Source: Lysobacter arenosi (lineage in GTDB: Bacteria > Pseudomonadota > Gammaproteobacteria > Xanthomonadales > Xanthomonadaceae). From it: DNA of 64,000 nucleotides. Within the stretch, counting starts at the first letter, position 1. Each line of letters starts with the position of its first letter. The stretch is from assembly GCF_016613475.2 (NCBI RefSeq), contig NZ_CP071517.1, positions 2,356,001 through 2,420,000 on the forward strand, read 5' to 3'. Position numbers and translations under genes: made by a program. The notes under the pieces were generated by a model that was given only the letters and a program-made list of their open reading frames with translations, did no database searches and was not told where the DNA came from. Below, in pieces: positions 1 through 10,747 of this stretch.

Positions 1-477
1 GTACTTGCCGACTTCCTCGCTGGCTTCGCTGATGTCGCGACCATTGGCATGAGCATAGACCAGCGCGCCTTCGCGCGAACGCCCGCCGAGCAGCTGGTAC
101 AGCGGCAGGCCGGCCATCTTGCCGAGGATGTCCCACAACGCGACGTCGACCGCGGCGATCGCGGTCATCGTTACGGGGCCACGGCGCCAGTACGCGCCGC
201 GATAGAAGAACTGCCAGATGTCCTCGATGCGGCCGGCGTCGCGGCCGATCAGGTTCGGCACGAGGTGATCCTGCAGGTAGGACGCCACCGCCAGCTCGCG
301 GCCATTTAGCGTCGCATCGCCGAGGCCGACGACGCCCGATCGGGTTTCGATGCGCAGGGTGACGAAGTTGCGTCCCGGGCAGGTGACGATGACACGCGCA
401 TCGACGATCTCGCGATCGCGCGAGGAACCGTGAGTCGTGGTTTCAGTGTGGGCGTCGGTGTGGGCGTTAGTGCTCAT
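1..477 (-). CDS. manD: D-mannonate dehydratase, ManD/RspA type (enolase superfamily), 3' end cut by window edge
   Basis: The 159 N-terminal residues are present; the family is about 400 residues, so the catalytic barrel lies outside the window. After a 20-residue polar leader, the sequence [18 protein letters not shown] and the later [15 protein letters not shown] and LPLYQLLGG segments match the capping domain of ManD-type mannonate dehydratases. Known members convert D-mannonate to 2-keto-3-deoxygluconate in glucuronate catabolism. The gene starts 23 bases after the esterase stop and is the third gene of the aguA operon, so it fits metabolism of glucuronate released by the GH67 enzyme. The ATG at 477 gives the family-like start; a start nearer EIVDAR is possible. 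Some ManD-family members have low activity or act on D-gluconate, and the residues that decide this are off the edge. Confidence 0.85.
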   Translation of the reverse strand, partial: MSTNAHTDAHTETTTHGSSRDREIVDARVIVTCPGRNFVTLRIETRSGVVGLGDATLNGRELAVASYLQDHLVPNLIGRDAGRIEDIWQFFYRGAYWRRGPVTMTAIAAVDVALWDILGKMAGLPLYQLLGGRSREGALVYAHANGRDISEASEEVGKY

Positions 478-500
478 CTCAATCACTCGGCTGGATGCTT

Positions 501-2552
501 TTACTTGATCGGGGTTTCGAACGGACCGGCGGGCAGGCCGGCGCCGTCAAAGAGGGTGCAGACCGGGCCATCGGCCCAGCAATAGCGCACGCGCGTGACA
601 TCCACCGGCGCAGGGGCGCGCAGCGTCACGTTGCTGCCGCTGATGCGGGCATCGGCGTAATGGCAGCTGTCCTTTGCCGCGCCGCACAGCTCGAAGCCGA
701 TCGGGCCGTCGGCGCCGAAGGCGACCAGGCCATCGCTCACATCGGCGAACGAAACCACCACGGCATCGCCTTCGCGCTTCGCCGACGCAGGCACCGGTCC
801 CGACGGCGGCTGCTTGTCGCGGTAGATCACATGCCGCGCGGCGCGAGCGAGGCGGCGTCCGAGTTCCTGCTTGTTCGGCGGGTGGATGTCGTAGCGGTCG
901 CCGATGTCGATCGTTACCGCCAGGCCGCTGTGGGCATCCTCATCGACCACGTGGCGCTGCGCCTCGCGCAGCTCCGCCCAGCCGCTTTCGGCCGGCTGCG
1001 ACTTCGGCATGCCATAGCCGGCGAGCTGGATGATCAGCGCCGGCAGGTCGGCACCGAAGCGCGAACGCCAGTCCTTGCGCCACATCCGCAGCAGGTCGGC
1101 ATAGCGATCGGCTTCGAAGGTGTTCGATTCGCCCTGGTACCAGAGCATGCCGCGGAAGCCGTACTTGCCGATCGGCGCGATCATGCCGTTGTAGAGCGTC
1201 GACAGGCCCGCGGCCGTCTGCCACGGCGCGCGCGGCGGCCAGTCATGACCGGGCGCCGGACGATACTTCCACGCGCCGTCGAGCGGCACCGTGGTGCCGT
1301 CCTTGAAGCGGACCGCATACGCCGAGGCCGGACCGCTCATGCCACCGGCGCGATAGGTGTCGAGCACGTTGATCGTGACCGAGTTGTCGCCTGCCTTCAG
1401 CAGGCCGGCCGGCAACGGATACTCGCGACCGGAGCCCGGCCCGTACGTGCTGCCGACACCATGGCCGTTGACCCAGGTCATGTCGACTTCATCGATCGAG
1501 CCCAGCAGCAACACCGCCTCCTGTGCGGCCTGCTGTTCGGTGAGCTTCACCGAAGTGCGGAACCAGACCATGCCGTCGTACGCAGCCAGGTCTTTCTCGC
1601 CCCACTCCTCCCACGGCCCGAGTGCACGCGGCGCGTCGCGCCAGCCCTCGGTCGCGGCGTAGCCCGCCGTCCACGGTTCATCGCCCGCCTTGAAGTCCTT
1701 GCGACCGCGCCACCACTTGCCCCAGACCTCGCCCCACTGCCCTACCGCGGCGACGGGATCCTTCGCGTACGACGCCAGCACGTCGAGCTCGTCGTCGTAC
1801 TGGCCCGAGGCGCGCAACGCCTCGCCGCTGGTCCAGGCCTGGATGCGCGAGCCGCCCCAGGCCGCGGTGACCAGACCCATCGGCACCTTCACGGTCTTCT
1901 GCAGTTCGCGCGCGTAGTAGAAGCAGGCCGCGGAGAAATCACCCACCGTTTCCGGCGACGCCTTGAGCCACTTCACCTGCGTGGCGAAATGCTCCAGCGG
2001 CGTGACGCTGCCGGTTTCGCCGACGGTGAGCATGCGGATGGAGTCATTGGCGGAACCGGCGATCTCGGCACGCGAGTCCAGCGTGCGATGCACCTGCAGC
2101 ACCATGTTCGACTGGCCCGAGCACAGCCACACCTCGCCGACCATCACGTCGTCGACAGTCTGTTTCATGCCGCCCTGGGCGCTGACGTTGAGCGTGTACG
2201 GACCGCCCGCAGCCATCGGCGGCAGCGTCGCTTGCCAGCGACCGTTCTCGTCGGCGCGCGCACTGGCCTGCTTGCGCGCAAGCGTCACCTTCACCGCCTG
2301 CCCCGGCCCCGCCTGTCCCCAGACGCGGATCGGCGCGTTGCGCTGCAGGACCGCGTGGTCCTGGAACATCTCGTGCAGCAGCGGCGCTGGTCTGCGCTCG
2401 GTCGTTGTCGCGCCGGGCTGGTCCTGCAGCGGCTCGTGCGCGTTGCCGCCGGCGTGAGCGGCTGACGTCGCCAACAACGCCAGCGCAAGCATGCCGGCAC
2501 GCGGGAGACGCAAAGACTTCGATGCGGTGGCTGTCGTCAGAGGGGATGTCAT
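501..2552 (-). CDS. Secreted SGNH-type acetylesterase (sialate O-acetylesterase / acetylxylan esterase family)
   Basis: The protein has 683 residues with a Sec signal peptide (hydrophobic about 17-34, AHA end). SGNH block I is GQSNM with the predicted nucleophile Ser148, block III is LWYQGESN, and the C-terminal DIHPPNK carries the Asp-x-x-His pair. A beta-sandwich-like insert of about 180 residues sits between blocks I and III, as in sialate O-acetylesterase family members. In Xanthomonas, relatives of this family in hemicellulose clusters remove acetyl groups from xylan or xyloglucan. Here it begins 6 bases after the aguA stop and precedes manD, so de-acetylation of acidic xylo-oligosaccharides in the periplasm is the likely job. 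Sialic acid is an unlikely substrate, as no sialate genes are near. Confidence 0.87.
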   Translation of the reverse strand: MTSPLTTATASKSLRLPRAGMLALALLATSAAHAGGNAHEPLQDQPGATTTERRPAPLLHEMFQDHAVLQRNAPIRVWGQAGPGQAVKVTLARKQASARADENGRWQATLPPMAAGGPYTLNVSAQGGMKQTVDDVMVGEVWLCSGQSNMVLQVHRTLDSRAEIAGSANDSIRMLTVGETGSVTPLEHFATQVKWLKASPETVGDFSAACFYYARELQKTVKVPMGLVTAAWGGSRIQAWTSGEALRASGQYDDELDVLASYAKDPVAAVGQWGEVWGKWWRGRKDFKAGDEPWTAGYAATEGWRDAPRALGPWEEWGEKDLAAYDGMVWFRTSVKLTEQQAAQEAVLLLGSIDEVDMTWVNGHGVGSTYGPGSGREYPLPAGLLKAGDNSVTINVLDTYRAGGMSGPASAYAVRFKDGTTVPLDGAWKYRPAPGHDWPPRAPWQTAAGLSTLYNGMIAPIGKYGFRGMLWYQGESNTFEADRYADLLRMWRKDWRSRFGADLPALIIQLAGYGMPKSQPAESGWAELREAQRHVVDEDAHSGLAVTIDIGDRYDIHPPNKQELGRRLARAARHVIYRDKQPPSGPVPASAKREGDAVVVSFADVSDGLVAFGADGPIGFELCGAAKDSCHYADARISGSNVTLRAPAPVDVTRVRYCWADGPVCTLFDGAGLPAGPFETPIK

Positions 2553-2558
2553 GCTGGC

Positions 2559-4811
2559 TCAGTTGCCCGGCGCGAAAGGAAAGGAAAGTGCTTCGTAGTA
2601 CTCGAGCGAATGCGCGGGCGGCGCCTGGCCTTCCGGCAACGGTCGCTGCGAGAACGTCTGGAAGTAGGCAATGCTGGCGTCGCGCCACCACTGCGCTTCC
2701 TTGTGCTGGATGGCGAGGAACGTGGCGACCTGGGCGTGGCGCTCGGCATCGATGCGGCCGTCCAGCCCGTTCCAGGCCTGCTCCATCTGCTTCACGCTGT
2801 CGACGCCGTGCGTATAGCGGTGGACGAGCTCGTCCCACAGGGTGCGGCCGGACTGCGTGCGGTAATCCCACGGAACATGGTGGAACCAGAGCAGGTACTT
2901 CTCCGGCACGTGCTTGATGTCGCCGAATTCACGCGCCACCGGCGGCGCGTACTGGGCCACGGCATTGCTGCCGCTGGCACTGCGGTCGAAGCCGATGCCG
3001 TCGCGGTTGGCGCGGTGGTAGTAGACCGAGGTCCAGTCGGCACGCGGACCGCCCGACACCCACGGACCCGGGCCGTAGTGGTGACCGTTGCCCATCAGGT
3101 GATGCAGGCCGAGCGGCGTCATGTAGTCCACGACTGCTTCGCGCGAACCCATCATCATCTCGACGATCGGCTTCACCACGTCGGCGTCGTTGGAGAACGT
3201 CATCCGCGTCCATTCCTCGGCGATCGGCCGGGCCTTGAGCGACGGATCCCAGGCCATGCGGCCGAAGACATACCAGTTGGCCTGATCGAACTGCGATCCG
3301 CTCCAGTTGCGGTCCGAACCGATGTTGGCGACGCCGGCCATGCCGGTCAGCGCGTACTTGTGCAGGGAGCCGTCGACCACCTTCGCCACGGTCGAACCCT
3401 TGCCGCGACGATGGGTGTCGGCTTCCAGCGTCTCCTCGTACATCGGTCCCAGGTAGGCCAGGTGCGTGGCGAAGCCCAGGTATTCCTTGGTGATCTGGAA
3501 CTCCATCATCAGCGGCGTCTTCGGCATCGCACCGAACAGCGGATGGAACGGCTCGCGCGGCTGGAAGTCGATGGCGCCGTTCTTGACCTGGACGATGACG
3601 TTGTCGCGGAACTTGCCATCAAGCGGCACGAACTCGCTATAGGCCTGCTTGGCGCGGTCGTCCGGCTCCTCGTGCGAGTAGACGAACGCGCGCCACATCA
3701 CGACGCCGCCGTGCGGCTTGACCGCGTCGGCAAGCATGTTGGCGCCGTCAGCGTGGGTGCGGCCGTAGTCCTGCGGGCCAGGCTGGCCTTCGGAGTTGGC
3801 CTTGACCAGGAAACCGCCGAAATCGGGAATGACCTTGTAGATCTCGTCGGCCTTGTCGCGCCACCAGCGCTGCACCTGCGGATCGAGCGGGTCGGCGGTC
3901 TTGAGGCCACCAACCTCGATCGGCGCGCTGAAGCGCGCACTGAGGTAAACGCGGATGCCGTAAGGCCGGAACACGCCGGCCAGCGCCGCCGCCTTCTCCA
4001 GGTACATCGGCGTCAGGCTCAGCGCATTGGCGTTGACGTTGTTGAGCACCGTGCCGTTGATGCCGAGCGAAGCGTTGGCGCGGGCGTAATCGGTGTAGCG
4101 CGGGTCGAGGTAGTCGGGCAGCTTGTGCCAGTCCCAGATCGATTCGCCGGCATAACCGCGTTCGACGTGGCGATCGAGGTTGTCCCAATGGTTGAGCACG
4201 CGCAGCTGCACATGCGGCGCCTGGCGCAGGTCGAGCGCCGCCAGCGGCTGCGCGGTCTGGACCAGGCGCAGGAAGTGGAACGCGCCGTACAGCGCGCCGA
4301 CGTCTTCATTGGCGGCAATGACCGTGGCGCGGTGGCCACCGACGCTGACGCTGCGGATCAGGTAGCCCTCTCGGCCAAGGCCCTGCAGCTTCAGGCGAAG
4401 ACCGGCGATCAGCGGCGAGGACGCGGGCGTGCCGACGATGACGGCGCCGTCCGCGCTGACCGAAGTCGACACCGAAGGCGTGCTGCCAAGCAGCCCGGAC
4501 AGGCCGCGCAGCAGTTCGGCACGGGTGGCGGCCTGGGTCGGCGTCGCGTCGGGCAAGATCAGCTGCGAGACGTTCGCGCGGTAGGTCGTGGCACTATCGG
4601 CCGGCAATGGCCGGTAGCGCAGCCACAGGTCGTAACCGTCCTCTGCGTGTGCGGCCGGCACGACCGACAGCGTCGCCAACAGGGCAACCATCGCCATCCC
4701 GGCCAGGCCCAGGTGCCGGAATGCTCGGCGCAGCAGGCGCCTTGCCCCGGAGATCGCGGAGGCGCTGTCGCTGCGTGGGACGGTTGTCGGTACCATGTGC
4801 TTCGTTGTCAT
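2559..4811 (-). CDS. aguA: Alpha-glucuronidase, glycoside hydrolase family 67
   Basis: The protein has 750 residues, the normal GH67 length, with an export signal (charged start, hydrophobic 37-53, AHA end near 56). Conserved GH67 segments include the [10 protein letters not shown] loop (predicted general acid Glu341), [12 protein letters not shown] (Asp415) and the [12 protein letters not shown] stretch (Glu443 by spacing from Asp415). The family removes (4-O-methyl)glucuronic acid from the non-reducing end of xylo-oligosaccharides. This is the first gene of a minus-strand operon with the acetylesterase and manD, divergent from the LacI-type regulator with only 71 bases between the two starts. 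No xyl-box was found in that gap. Family assignment is firm; the exact catalytic pair is inferred from spacing. Confidence 0.95.
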   Translation of the reverse strand: MTTKHMVPTTVPRSDSASAISGARRLLRRAFRHLGLAGMAMVALLATLSVVPAAHAEDGYDLWLRYRPLPADSATTYRANVSQLILPDATPTQAATRAELLRGLSGLLGSTPSVSTSVSADGAVIVGTPASSPLIAGLRLKLQGLGREGYLIRSVSVGGHRATVIAANEDVGALYGAFHFLRLVQTAQPLAALDLRQAPHVQLRVLNHWDNLDRHVERGYAGESIWDWHKLPDYLDPRYTDYARANASLGINGTVLNNVNANALSLTPMYLEKAAALAGVFRPYGIRVYLSARFSAPIEVGGLKTADPLDPQVQRWWRDKADEIYKVIPDFGGFLVKANSEGQPGPQDYGRTHADGANMLADAVKPHGGVVMWRAFVYSHEEPDDRAKQAYSEFVPLDGKFRDNVIVQVKNGAIDFQPREPFHPLFGAMPKTPLMMEFQITKEYLGFATHLAYLGPMYEETLEADTHRRGKGSTVAKVVDGSLHKYALTGMAGVANIGSDRNWSGSQFDQANWYVFGRMAWDPSLKARPIAEEWTRMTFSNDADVVKPIVEMMMGSREAVVDYMTPLGLHHLMGNGHHYGPGPWVSGGPRADWTSVYYHRANRDGIGFDRSASGSNAVAQYAPPVAREFGDIKHVPEKYLLWFHHVPWDYRTQSGRTLWDELVHRYTHGVDSVKQMEQAWNGLDGRIDAERHAQVATFLAIQHKEAQWWRDASIAYFQTFSQRPLPEGQAPPAHSLEYYEALSFPFAPGN

Positions 4812-4882
4812 TCCCTGTCCGATGTCACTTTGGTGTGGATAAGAACGTCTGCGCCGACCTAAGCAGAGCTAAGGAAGGAACG

Positions 4883-5959
4883 TTGGAAAAGCCCAAGAAA
4901 TCGGTTCGCCGCAAGGGTCGTGCAGTCACCATCGACGAGGTGGCGGCGCTCGCCAACGTTTCGCCGATGACCGTGTCGCGCGTCGTCAACGGCTACGGCA
5001 AGGTCCGCGAGTCCACCCGCGAACGCGTCACCCAGGCGGTGCGCGAGCTGGGCTACACGCCCAACCAGGCCGCCAGTTCGCTGGCCGCGGCGCAGGACAC
5101 GCGCATCGCGCTGATCTACACCAACCCCAGCGCGGCCTACCTGCGCGAGTTGCTGGTGGGTGCATTGAACGGTGCCTCGCGGACCGCCGCGCAGCTGGTC
5201 ATCGACACCTGGGAAAACTTCGACGCCGAACAGCAGCGCCATGCCGCGCGCGCACTGGCCAAGACCGTGGCCGGCGCGATCCTGCCGCCGCCGCTGTGCG
5301 AGTCCAAGGCCATCGTGTCGGAACTGGTCAATGCCGGCGTCGCAGTTGTAGCGATCGCGTCGGGTCGCTTCAGCCAGGAAATCTCCAGCGTCCGCATCGA
5401 CGACTTCCACGCCAGTCGCGAGATCACCGCGCACCTGATCTCGCTCGGTCATACCCGCATCGGCTACATCAAGGGCAACCCGAACCAGACTGCCAGCGCG
5501 CGCCGTTACGAGGGTTTCCAGGCCGCGATGAGCGAAGCCGGCCTCACGCTGGATTCGGCGCTCGTGCAGCAGGGTTACTTCACCTATCGCTCCGGTCTGG
5601 ACGCCACCGAAAAGCTGCTCGGGCTGCGCAAGCCACCGACCGCGATCTTCGCCAGCAACGACGACATGGCCTCGGCGGTCATCTCGGTCGCACACCGACG
5701 CGGGCTCGACGTGCCGCGCGACCTGTCGGTCGTTGGCTTCGACGACACCTCGGCCGCGACCACGGTGTGGCCTGAACTGACCACCATCCACCAGCCCATC
5801 GCCTCGATGGCCGATTCGGCGATCGACATCCTGCTGCGCAACATCCGCCGCAAGGATCGCAACACGCGCGTGGTCGTCGACCACGTGCTTCCCCACCAGC
5901 TGGTGTCGCGCGACTCGGTCGCACCGCCGGCCAAACCGGGCGACACGACCGGCCAGTGA
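4883..5959 (+). CDS. xylR: LacI-family transcriptional regulator, probable XylR of the xylan/xylose genes
   Basis: The protein has 358 residues. The N-terminal LacI helix-turn-helix (TIDEVAALANVSPMTVSRVV) is followed by the hinge PNQAASSLA and a periplasmic-binding-protein-like sugar domain ending in SVVGFDDTSAATTVWPELTTIHQP. The TTG start at 4883 is preferred because a good ribosome site (AAGGAAGG) lies 4 bases upstream; there is no ATG between it and the HTH. It sits between the aguA operon and the convergent xylE and is a paralogue of the regulator at 27207-28214. In Xanthomonas, a LacI-type XylR recognises the xyl-box, and two near-exact boxes occur in this window, so this gene is the best local candidate. 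The effector sugar is not visible from sequence. Confidence 0.85.
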   Translation: MEKPKKSVRRKGRAVTIDEVAALANVSPMTVSRVVNGYGKVRESTRERVTQAVRELGYTPNQAASSLAAAQDTRIALIYTNPSAAYLRELLVGALNGASRTAAQLVIDTWENFDAEQQRHAARALAKTVAGAILPPPLCESKAIVSELVNAGVAVVAIASGRFSQEISSVRIDDFHASREITAHLISLGHTRIGYIKGNPNQTASARRYEGFQAAMSEAGLTLDSALVQQGYFTYRSGLDATEKLLGLRKPPTAIFASNDDMASAVISVAHRRGLDVPRDLSVVGFDDTSAATTVWPELTTIHQPIASMADSAIDILLRNIRRKDRNTRVVVDHVLPHQLVSRDSVAPPAKPGDTTGQ

Positions 5960-5979
5960 GGCCCGCATGGCGGGCCTCA
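5957..5979. terminator. Bidirectional hairpin between xylR and xylE
   Basis: TGAGGCCCGC, an ATG loop and GCGGGCCTCA form a perfect 10-bp stem starting on the xylR stop codon. There is no T-run. It lies between two convergent genes, so it can serve either strand. Confidence 0.6.
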
Positions 5980-6024
5980 TGGCAACGCGAAACGGAAAGG
6001 GTGGAACCGGAAGCATCCTCCGGC

Positions 6025-7458
6025 TCAGCCTTCCATCTGTTCCAGTTCCTTGCCCTTGGTCTCGTAGACGTAGCGCAGGACGAAGAACACCGAGATGATC
6101 GCAGCGACCGTGTAGATGCCGTACGCGCCGGCCAGGCCGATGCTGGCCAGCAGCATCGGGAAGGTCACGGTGATGGCGAAGTTCGACGTCCACTGCGCCG
6201 CACCGGCGACCGCCAGGCCCGAACCGCGGATCTGGTTGGGGAACATCTCGCCCAGCATGACCCACATCACCGGGCCCCACGACGCGTTGAAGAAGATCAC
6301 GTAGACGTTGGCGGCGACCAGCGCCAGCGTGCCCATCGAATCCGACAGCGCCAGCTTGTGGTTGGCATCGATCGAGCCGGTGGTGAAGGCCCAGGTCATC
6401 AGCGCCAGCGACACCGCCATGCCGGCCGAGCCGACCCACAGCAGCGGCTTGCGGCCGATGCGGTCGATCAATAGCACCGTCACAAGGCAGGCGCCGATGC
6501 TGAGCGCACCCGACAGCACGTTGATCAGCAGCGCGTCGCTCTCGGAGAAGCCGACCGCCTGCCACAGCACCGCGCCGTAGTAGAAGACGACGTTGATGCC
6601 GACCAGCTGCTGGAACGTGGCCAGGCCGATACCGATCCAGACGATCGGACGGATCTTGCCGGTGGTCTTGTTGATCAGGTCCGACAGCTGCGGGCGGTGA
6701 TGGTCGGCCGACAGCGATGCATCGATCTCGGCCAGCTTGGTCCGCGCCTGGGCGGCGCCGTACAGGCGGGTGAGCACCGCCAGCGCATCGGCCTGGCGCT
6801 TCTTCACGACCAGGTAGCGCGGGCTTTCCGGAATCGTCAGCAGCAACACCAGGAACAGCAGCGACGGAATCGCCTGCACCCAGAACATCCAGCGCCATGC
6901 CGCCTGCCCCAGCCACAGACCCTCGGTGGAAGCGCCGGCGGCCTTGGCCAGCAAGTAGTTGCTGAGGAAGGCGCAGAACAGTCCACCGATGATCGCGATC
7001 TGCTGCACCGTGGCCAGGCGGCCGCGGTAGCGCGCCGATGCGACTTCGGCGATGTAGGCCGGTGACATCACGCTGGCGGCACCGACGGCGAAACCACCGA
7101 GCACGCGCGCGATGACGAACATCGTCGAGGTGGCCGCCGCGCCGGCGCCAATGGCCGACAGCAGGAACAGCACCGCCGAGATGATCAGCACCGAGCGCCG
7201 GCCCCAGCGGTCGGCCAGGCGCCCGGCGAAGAACGCGCCGATCGCGCAACCCAGCAGCATCGAGGCGACCTCGAAGCCGAGGCCGGCCTTGCTCGAACCG
7301 AATGCCTGCTGCAGTCCGTCGACGGTGCCGTTGATCACGCCGCTGTCGAAGCCGAACAGGAAGCCACCGATGGTGGCCACGCAGCTGACCAGGATGATCA
7401 GGCGTGTGTTCTCGGCGTCGTGGTTGGACGTGGCGTTTTCGAGCGTGGCGCTGTTCAT
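6025..7458 (-). CDS. xylE: MFS sugar:proton symporter, XylE-like
   Basis: The protein has 477 residues with about 12 membrane segments. Sugar-porter signatures are present: ADRWGRRSVLI after helix 2, PESPRYLVVKKRQADA in the central loop, and DRIGRKPLLWVG after helix 8. The family brings hexoses or pentoses in with protons. It is the last gene of xylB-xylA-xylE, which makes D-xylose the likely substrate; other sugars cannot be excluded from sequence. It is separated from xylA by about 105 bases containing two strong hairpins. Confidence 0.88.
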   Translation of the reverse strand: MNSATLENATSNHDAENTRLIILVSCVATIGGFLFGFDSGVINGTVDGLQQAFGSSKAGLGFEVASMLLGCAIGAFFAGRLADRWGRRSVLIISAVLFLLSAIGAGAAATSTMFVIARVLGGFAVGAASVMSPAYIAEVASARYRGRLATVQQIAIIGGLFCAFLSNYLLAKAAGASTEGLWLGQAAWRWMFWVQAIPSLLFLVLLLTIPESPRYLVVKKRQADALAVLTRLYGAAQARTKLAEIDASLSADHHRPQLSDLINKTTGKIRPIVWIGIGLATFQQLVGINVVFYYGAVLWQAVGFSESDALLINVLSGALSIGACLVTVLLIDRIGRKPLLWVGSAGMAVSLALMTWAFTTGSIDANHKLALSDSMGTLALVAANVYVIFFNASWGPVMWVMLGEMFPNQIRGSGLAVAGAAQWTSNFAITVTFPMLLASIGLAGAYGIYTVAAIISVFFVLRYVYETKGKELEQMEG

Positions 7459-7489
7459 GGCCTACCCCTCATTGTTGATCCGGCCCCCT

Positions 7490-7553
7490 GTCACCGCGCA
7501 TGGCGCGGTGACCCTCCCGTCTTCCCTTCCCCCGTTGCCGGAACGGGGGAAGG
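7490..7553 (-). other. Two perfect hairpins in the xylA-xylE gap
   Basis: Arms at 7490-7499 and 7503-7512 (GTCACCGCGC, ATG loop) form a 10-bp stem, and arms at 7525-7536 and 7542-7553 (CCTTCCCCCGTT) a 12-bp stem. Neither is followed by a T-run on the minus strand, so they may be RNA-processing or stability elements, or a partial terminator lowering xylE expression relative to xylA. Confidence 0.55.
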
Positions 7554-7563
7554 CTTGTGCCGC

Positions 7564-8898
7564 TCAGCGCATCAGGTACTGGTTGAGCAGGTTCTCGTAG
7601 CGCTCCTGCTTGCCGCTGATCTTCGCAGGCTCGCCCTTGCCCGCAAGTGCGCTGAGCGCGGCGAGGTCCAGCTTGCCGGCGGCGAAGTCGTTGCCGGCGC
7701 CCTTGTCGAAGCTGGCGTAACGCTCGGCGCGCCACTGTTCCCACGGCGACTTGGTCAGCAGCGCGTGCGCCACTTCCAGGCCGCGCGCGAACGCGTCCAT
7801 GCCGCCGATGTGGGCCAGGAACAGGTCGTCGGCATCGGTCGACTCGCGACGCACCTTGGCGTCGAAGTTGAGGCCGCCCGGCTGCAGGCCGCCCTGGCGC
7901 AGCACCACCAGCATCGCGCCGACGGTGTCGTACAGGTCGGTCGGGAACTGGTCGGTGTCCCAGCCGTTCTGGGCGTTGCCGCGGTTGGCGTCGATGCTGC
8001 CGAGCATGCCGGCGTCGGACGCGACCTGCAGGTCATGCTCGAAGGTGTGGCCCGACAGCGTGGCGTGGTTGGCTTCGATGTTGAGTTTGAAGTCCTGGTC
8101 CAGGCCGTGCTCGCGCAGGAAGCCGACGACCGTGGCCGAGTCGAAGTCGTACTGGTGCTTCATCGGCTCCATCGGCTTGGGTTCGATGAGGTAGTTGCCC
8201 TTGAAGCCGATGCTGCGGCCGTAGTCGCGCGCCATCGTCAGGAAGCGGCCGAAGTGCGCCAGCTCGCGCTTCATGTTGGTGTTGTGCAGCGAGGCGTAGC
8301 CTTCGCGGCCGCCCCAGAACACGTAGTTCTCGCCGCCCAGCTCGACCGTCGCCTCGATGGCGGCCTTGACCTGCACGGCAGCGCGCGCAACCACGGCGAA
8401 GTCCGGGTTGGTCGAGGCACCGTTCATGTAGCGCGGGTGGCTGAAGAGGTTGGCGGTGCCCCACAGCAGCTTCATGCCGGTCGCCTGCTGGCGCTCCTTG
8501 GCGATGGCGACCATGTGCTTGACGTTCTTCTCGTACTCGCCGATGTCCTCGGCGTCGGGCGCCAGGTCGATGTCGTGGAAGCAGTAGTACGGCACGCCGA
8601 GCTTGGTGAAGAACTCGAACGAGGCATCAGCCTTGGCCTCGGCACGAGCCAGCGGCGTGGAGGCGGCATCCCACGGATAGACGCGGGTACCCGGGCCGAA
8701 CGGGTCGTGGCCGGCGTTGCAGAAGCTGTGCCAGTAGCACACCGCGAAACGCAGGTGCTCTGCCATCGTCTTGTCGCCGATGCGCTTGTTGGCGTCGTAG
8801 TGCTTGAACGCCAGCGGGTTGTCGGAATCGCGTCCCTCGAACGGGATGCGGCCAATGCCGGGGAAGTATTCGCGGGCGCCGATGAAGGGAGTCGTCAT
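7564..8898 (-). CDS. xylA: Xylose isomerase
   Basis: The protein has 444 residues, close to the roughly 440 typical of proteobacterial XylA. It shows the catalytic FHDID segment (His108, Asp111), [14 protein letters not shown] and [14 protein letters not shown], all characteristic of class II xylose isomerase with its divalent-metal sites. It converts D-xylose to D-xylulose in the cytoplasm. The ATG at 8898 starts directly at the conserved N-terminus; the reading frame is open further upstream but that part looks non-coding. It lies 53 bases after xylB and upstream of xylE, and is probably transcribed from the xyl-box promoter before xylB. Confidence 0.96.
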   Translation of the reverse strand: MTTPFIGAREYFPGIGRIPFEGRDSDNPLAFKHYDANKRIGDKTMAEHLRFAVCYWHSFCNAGHDPFGPGTRVYPWDAASTPLARAEAKADASFEFFTKLGVPYYCFHDIDLAPDAEDIGEYEKNVKHMVAIAKERQQATGMKLLWGTANLFSHPRYMNGASTNPDFAVVARAAVQVKAAIEATVELGGENYVFWGGREGYASLHNTNMKRELAHFGRFLTMARDYGRSIGFKGNYLIEPKPMEPMKHQYDFDSATVVGFLREHGLDQDFKLNIEANHATLSGHTFEHDLQVASDAGMLGSIDANRGNAQNGWDTDQFPTDLYDTVGAMLVVLRQGGLQPGGLNFDAKVRRESTDADDLFLAHIGGMDAFARGLEVAHALLTKSPWEQWRAERYASFDKGAGNDFAAGKLDLAALSALAGKGEPAKISGKQERYENLLNQYLMR

Positions 8899-8951
8899 GG
8901 TGGCAGTCACTGTCTGGTGTGTTTGGGTGGCGGGCCGCAGCCCGGCTGGCG

Positions 8952-10463
8952 TCAGGGCTTGGGGGTGTTGGAATTGGCGTGGGATTGCATGGCCGCATCG
9001 AGGTGGCGGCGGAACTGGCGGTAATGCGAGCGATAGGCGGAGGCGGCGTTGCCGTCGGGACGCGCGACCGAAGCCGCGTCGGTACCGACGTGCTCGCGCG
9101 CGATCGTGGCGATGTCGTCGCCGCCGCCGTTGGCGCGGCCGTGCGACCACAGCGCCTGCAGCGCGGCACCGAAGGCGGCGCCCTCGCTCTGTTCCGGCAC
9201 GGCGACCGGCAGCTCGAACACGTCGGCCACCATCTGTCGCCATGCGGCGCTCTGGCTGCCGCCGCCGGTCAGGCGGATGGCGTCGAATTGCAGGCCCGCC
9301 GCGGTCAGCGCGTCGTAGCCGTAGCGAAGGGCGTAGGTCGCGCCCTCCATCGCCGCGCGGTAGACATTGCCGCGGGTGAGGTTGGTCGAGTCCATGCCGT
9401 GCAGCGAACCGCGTGCATGCGGCAGGTCGGGCGTGCGCTCACCGTTGAGGAACGGCAGCATCACCAGCCCGCCCGCGCCGGGCGCCGTGTCGGCCATGAC
9501 CGCATCGCCGTCGCGGCTGCTGAAGCCGAACATGCGCGCGACGCTTTCGGTGGCGACGGTGCAGTTCATAGTGCAGATCAGCGGCAGCCAGCCGCCGGTG
9601 GACGAGCAGAACGCGGCCCAGCCGCCAGCCTCGTCGACGACCGGATGGTCTGCATGCGCGAACAGCGTGCCCGACGTGCCCAGGCTCATGCTCAGCACGC
9701 CGGAGGCGACGTTGCCGGTTCCTACGGCGGCCATCATGTTGTCGCCGCCGCCGGCGGACACGCGCACGCCGTGCGGCAGGCCGAGCGCTTCGGCGATGTT
9801 TGCGGCGATGGTGAAGCTGGCATCGGCCTCGACCAGCGGCGGCAGCAGCGCCGACAGATCGCGCTGCGCATCGGTCGCGGCGAGCATGCGCGACGACCAG
9901 CGGCGCGTGCGCACGTCGAGCCAGCCGGTGCCGGAGGCGTCCCCATACTCCATCCAGCGTTCGCCGGTCAGCCAGAAGTTGACGTAGTCGTGCGGCAGCA
10001 TGATCGCCGCCAGGCGCGAGTAGACCTCGGGCCGGTGCTTGCGCGTCCACGGCAGCTTGGATGCGGTGTAGCCGGCGAGGATCGGATTGCCCGCCAGCGC
10101 GATGCAGCCCTTGGCGCCACCGGCCGCGGCCATGATCTCGTCGCACTCGACCGTGGTGCTGGTGTCGCACCACAGCTTGGCCGGCGCGAGCACGTCGCCG
10201 GCGGCATCGACCGGCACGAAACCGTGCTGCTGCCCGGAGACACCGATCGCGCTGACGCGTGCGCGTTGCGCGGGCTCCATGCGCGCGAAGCAGGCGCGGA
10301 TTGCGTCGATCCACCACCGCGCGTGCTGCTCGCGACTGCCGTCATCGCCGGCGATCAGTTCCAGCACCTGGCCGTGCGTGGCCACGACTTTGCGTGCCTG
10401 CGGATCGTAGGCAATCAGCTTGACGCTCTGGGTACCAACGTCGAGACCGACGAAGAGGCTCAT
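8952..10463 (-). CDS. xylB: Xylulokinase (FGGY family)
   Basis: The protein has 503 residues. The N-terminal phosphate motif is [15 protein letters not shown]. The substrate-binding segments [11 protein letters not shown] and LWCDTST and the catalytic-Asp region [11 protein letters not shown] are present, as is a C-terminal [16 protein letters not shown] site. It phosphorylates D-xylulose to xylulose-5-phosphate. A clear ribosome site (GGAAGG) lies about 6 bases before the ATG at 10463. It is the first gene of xylB-xylA-xylE, with a xyl-box 20-33 bases upstream of its start codon. Confidence 0.95.
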   Translation of the reverse strand: MSLFVGLDVGTQSVKLIAYDPQARKVVATHGQVLELIAGDDGSREQHARWWIDAIRACFARMEPAQRARVSAIGVSGQQHGFVPVDAAGDVLAPAKLWCDTSTTVECDEIMAAAGGAKGCIALAGNPILAGYTASKLPWTRKHRPEVYSRLAAIMLPHDYVNFWLTGERWMEYGDASGTGWLDVRTRRWSSRMLAATDAQRDLSALLPPLVEADASFTIAANIAEALGLPHGVRVSAGGGDNMMAAVGTGNVASGVLSMSLGTSGTLFAHADHPVVDEAGGWAAFCSSTGGWLPLICTMNCTVATESVARMFGFSSRDGDAVMADTAPGAGGLVMLPFLNGERTPDLPHARGSLHGMDSTNLTRGNVYRAAMEGATYALRYGYDALTAAGLQFDAIRLTGGGSQSAAWRQMVADVFELPVAVPEQSEGAAFGAALQALWSHGRANGGGDDIATIAREHVGTDAASVARPDGNAASAYRSHYRQFRRHLDAAMQSHANSNTPKP

Positions 10464-10482
10464 GCAGACCTTCCAGAAAAAA

Positions 10483-10496
10483 AGTTAGCGCTACCA
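10483..10496 (-). promoter_or_regulatory. xyl-box (XylR operator) upstream of xylB
   Basis: On the minus strand the site reads TGGTAGCGCTAACT. It differs at one position from the xyl-box TGGTAGCGCTAACA reported for the Xanthomonas xylan-utilisation genes. It lies between A-rich tracts 20 bases upstream of the xylB start, where a bound LacI-type repressor would block the promoter or early elongation. Confidence 0.88.
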
Positions 10497-10747
10497 CTCT
10501 GGACGCATAAAAAAACATCACTGGTGATGCTGGCCAGCCGAGTCATAGGTAAGAGGGGGTCCCGGGACGGATGGTGGAACTCTACCCAGCGTTTCGCCAA
10601 ATGGCTTGCTGCAATGCGGAATGCCTTTGGCGACAGGCACTTACGACGGTCACCAGGGCGCTGGGGGGGCGCCCCGATGGGCCGGCTGGCGGCCGCGGCG
10701 GCGGGGGCGGCCATCAGGCCCTCGGTTCCGGGCGCCAGGCGATCCTG

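Noticed and set aside
495..2465. A 656-codon plus-strand frame opposite the acetylesterase, with similar long frames opposite aguA, xylB and others
   Set aside because: They are antisense to clear enzyme genes, rich in Arg, Ala and His from high GC third-position mirroring, and carry no motifs.
4859..7249. A 796-codon minus-strand frame across xylR and xylE
   Set aside because: It spans the antisense of xylR and an alternative frame of xylE; there is no domain and the hairpin at 5957-5979 would lie inside it.
10516..10529. CATCAC-TG-GTGATG palindrome as a second operator before xylB
   Set aside because: The stem is only 6 bp with a 2-base loop, has no counterpart elsewhere in the window and matches no known site.
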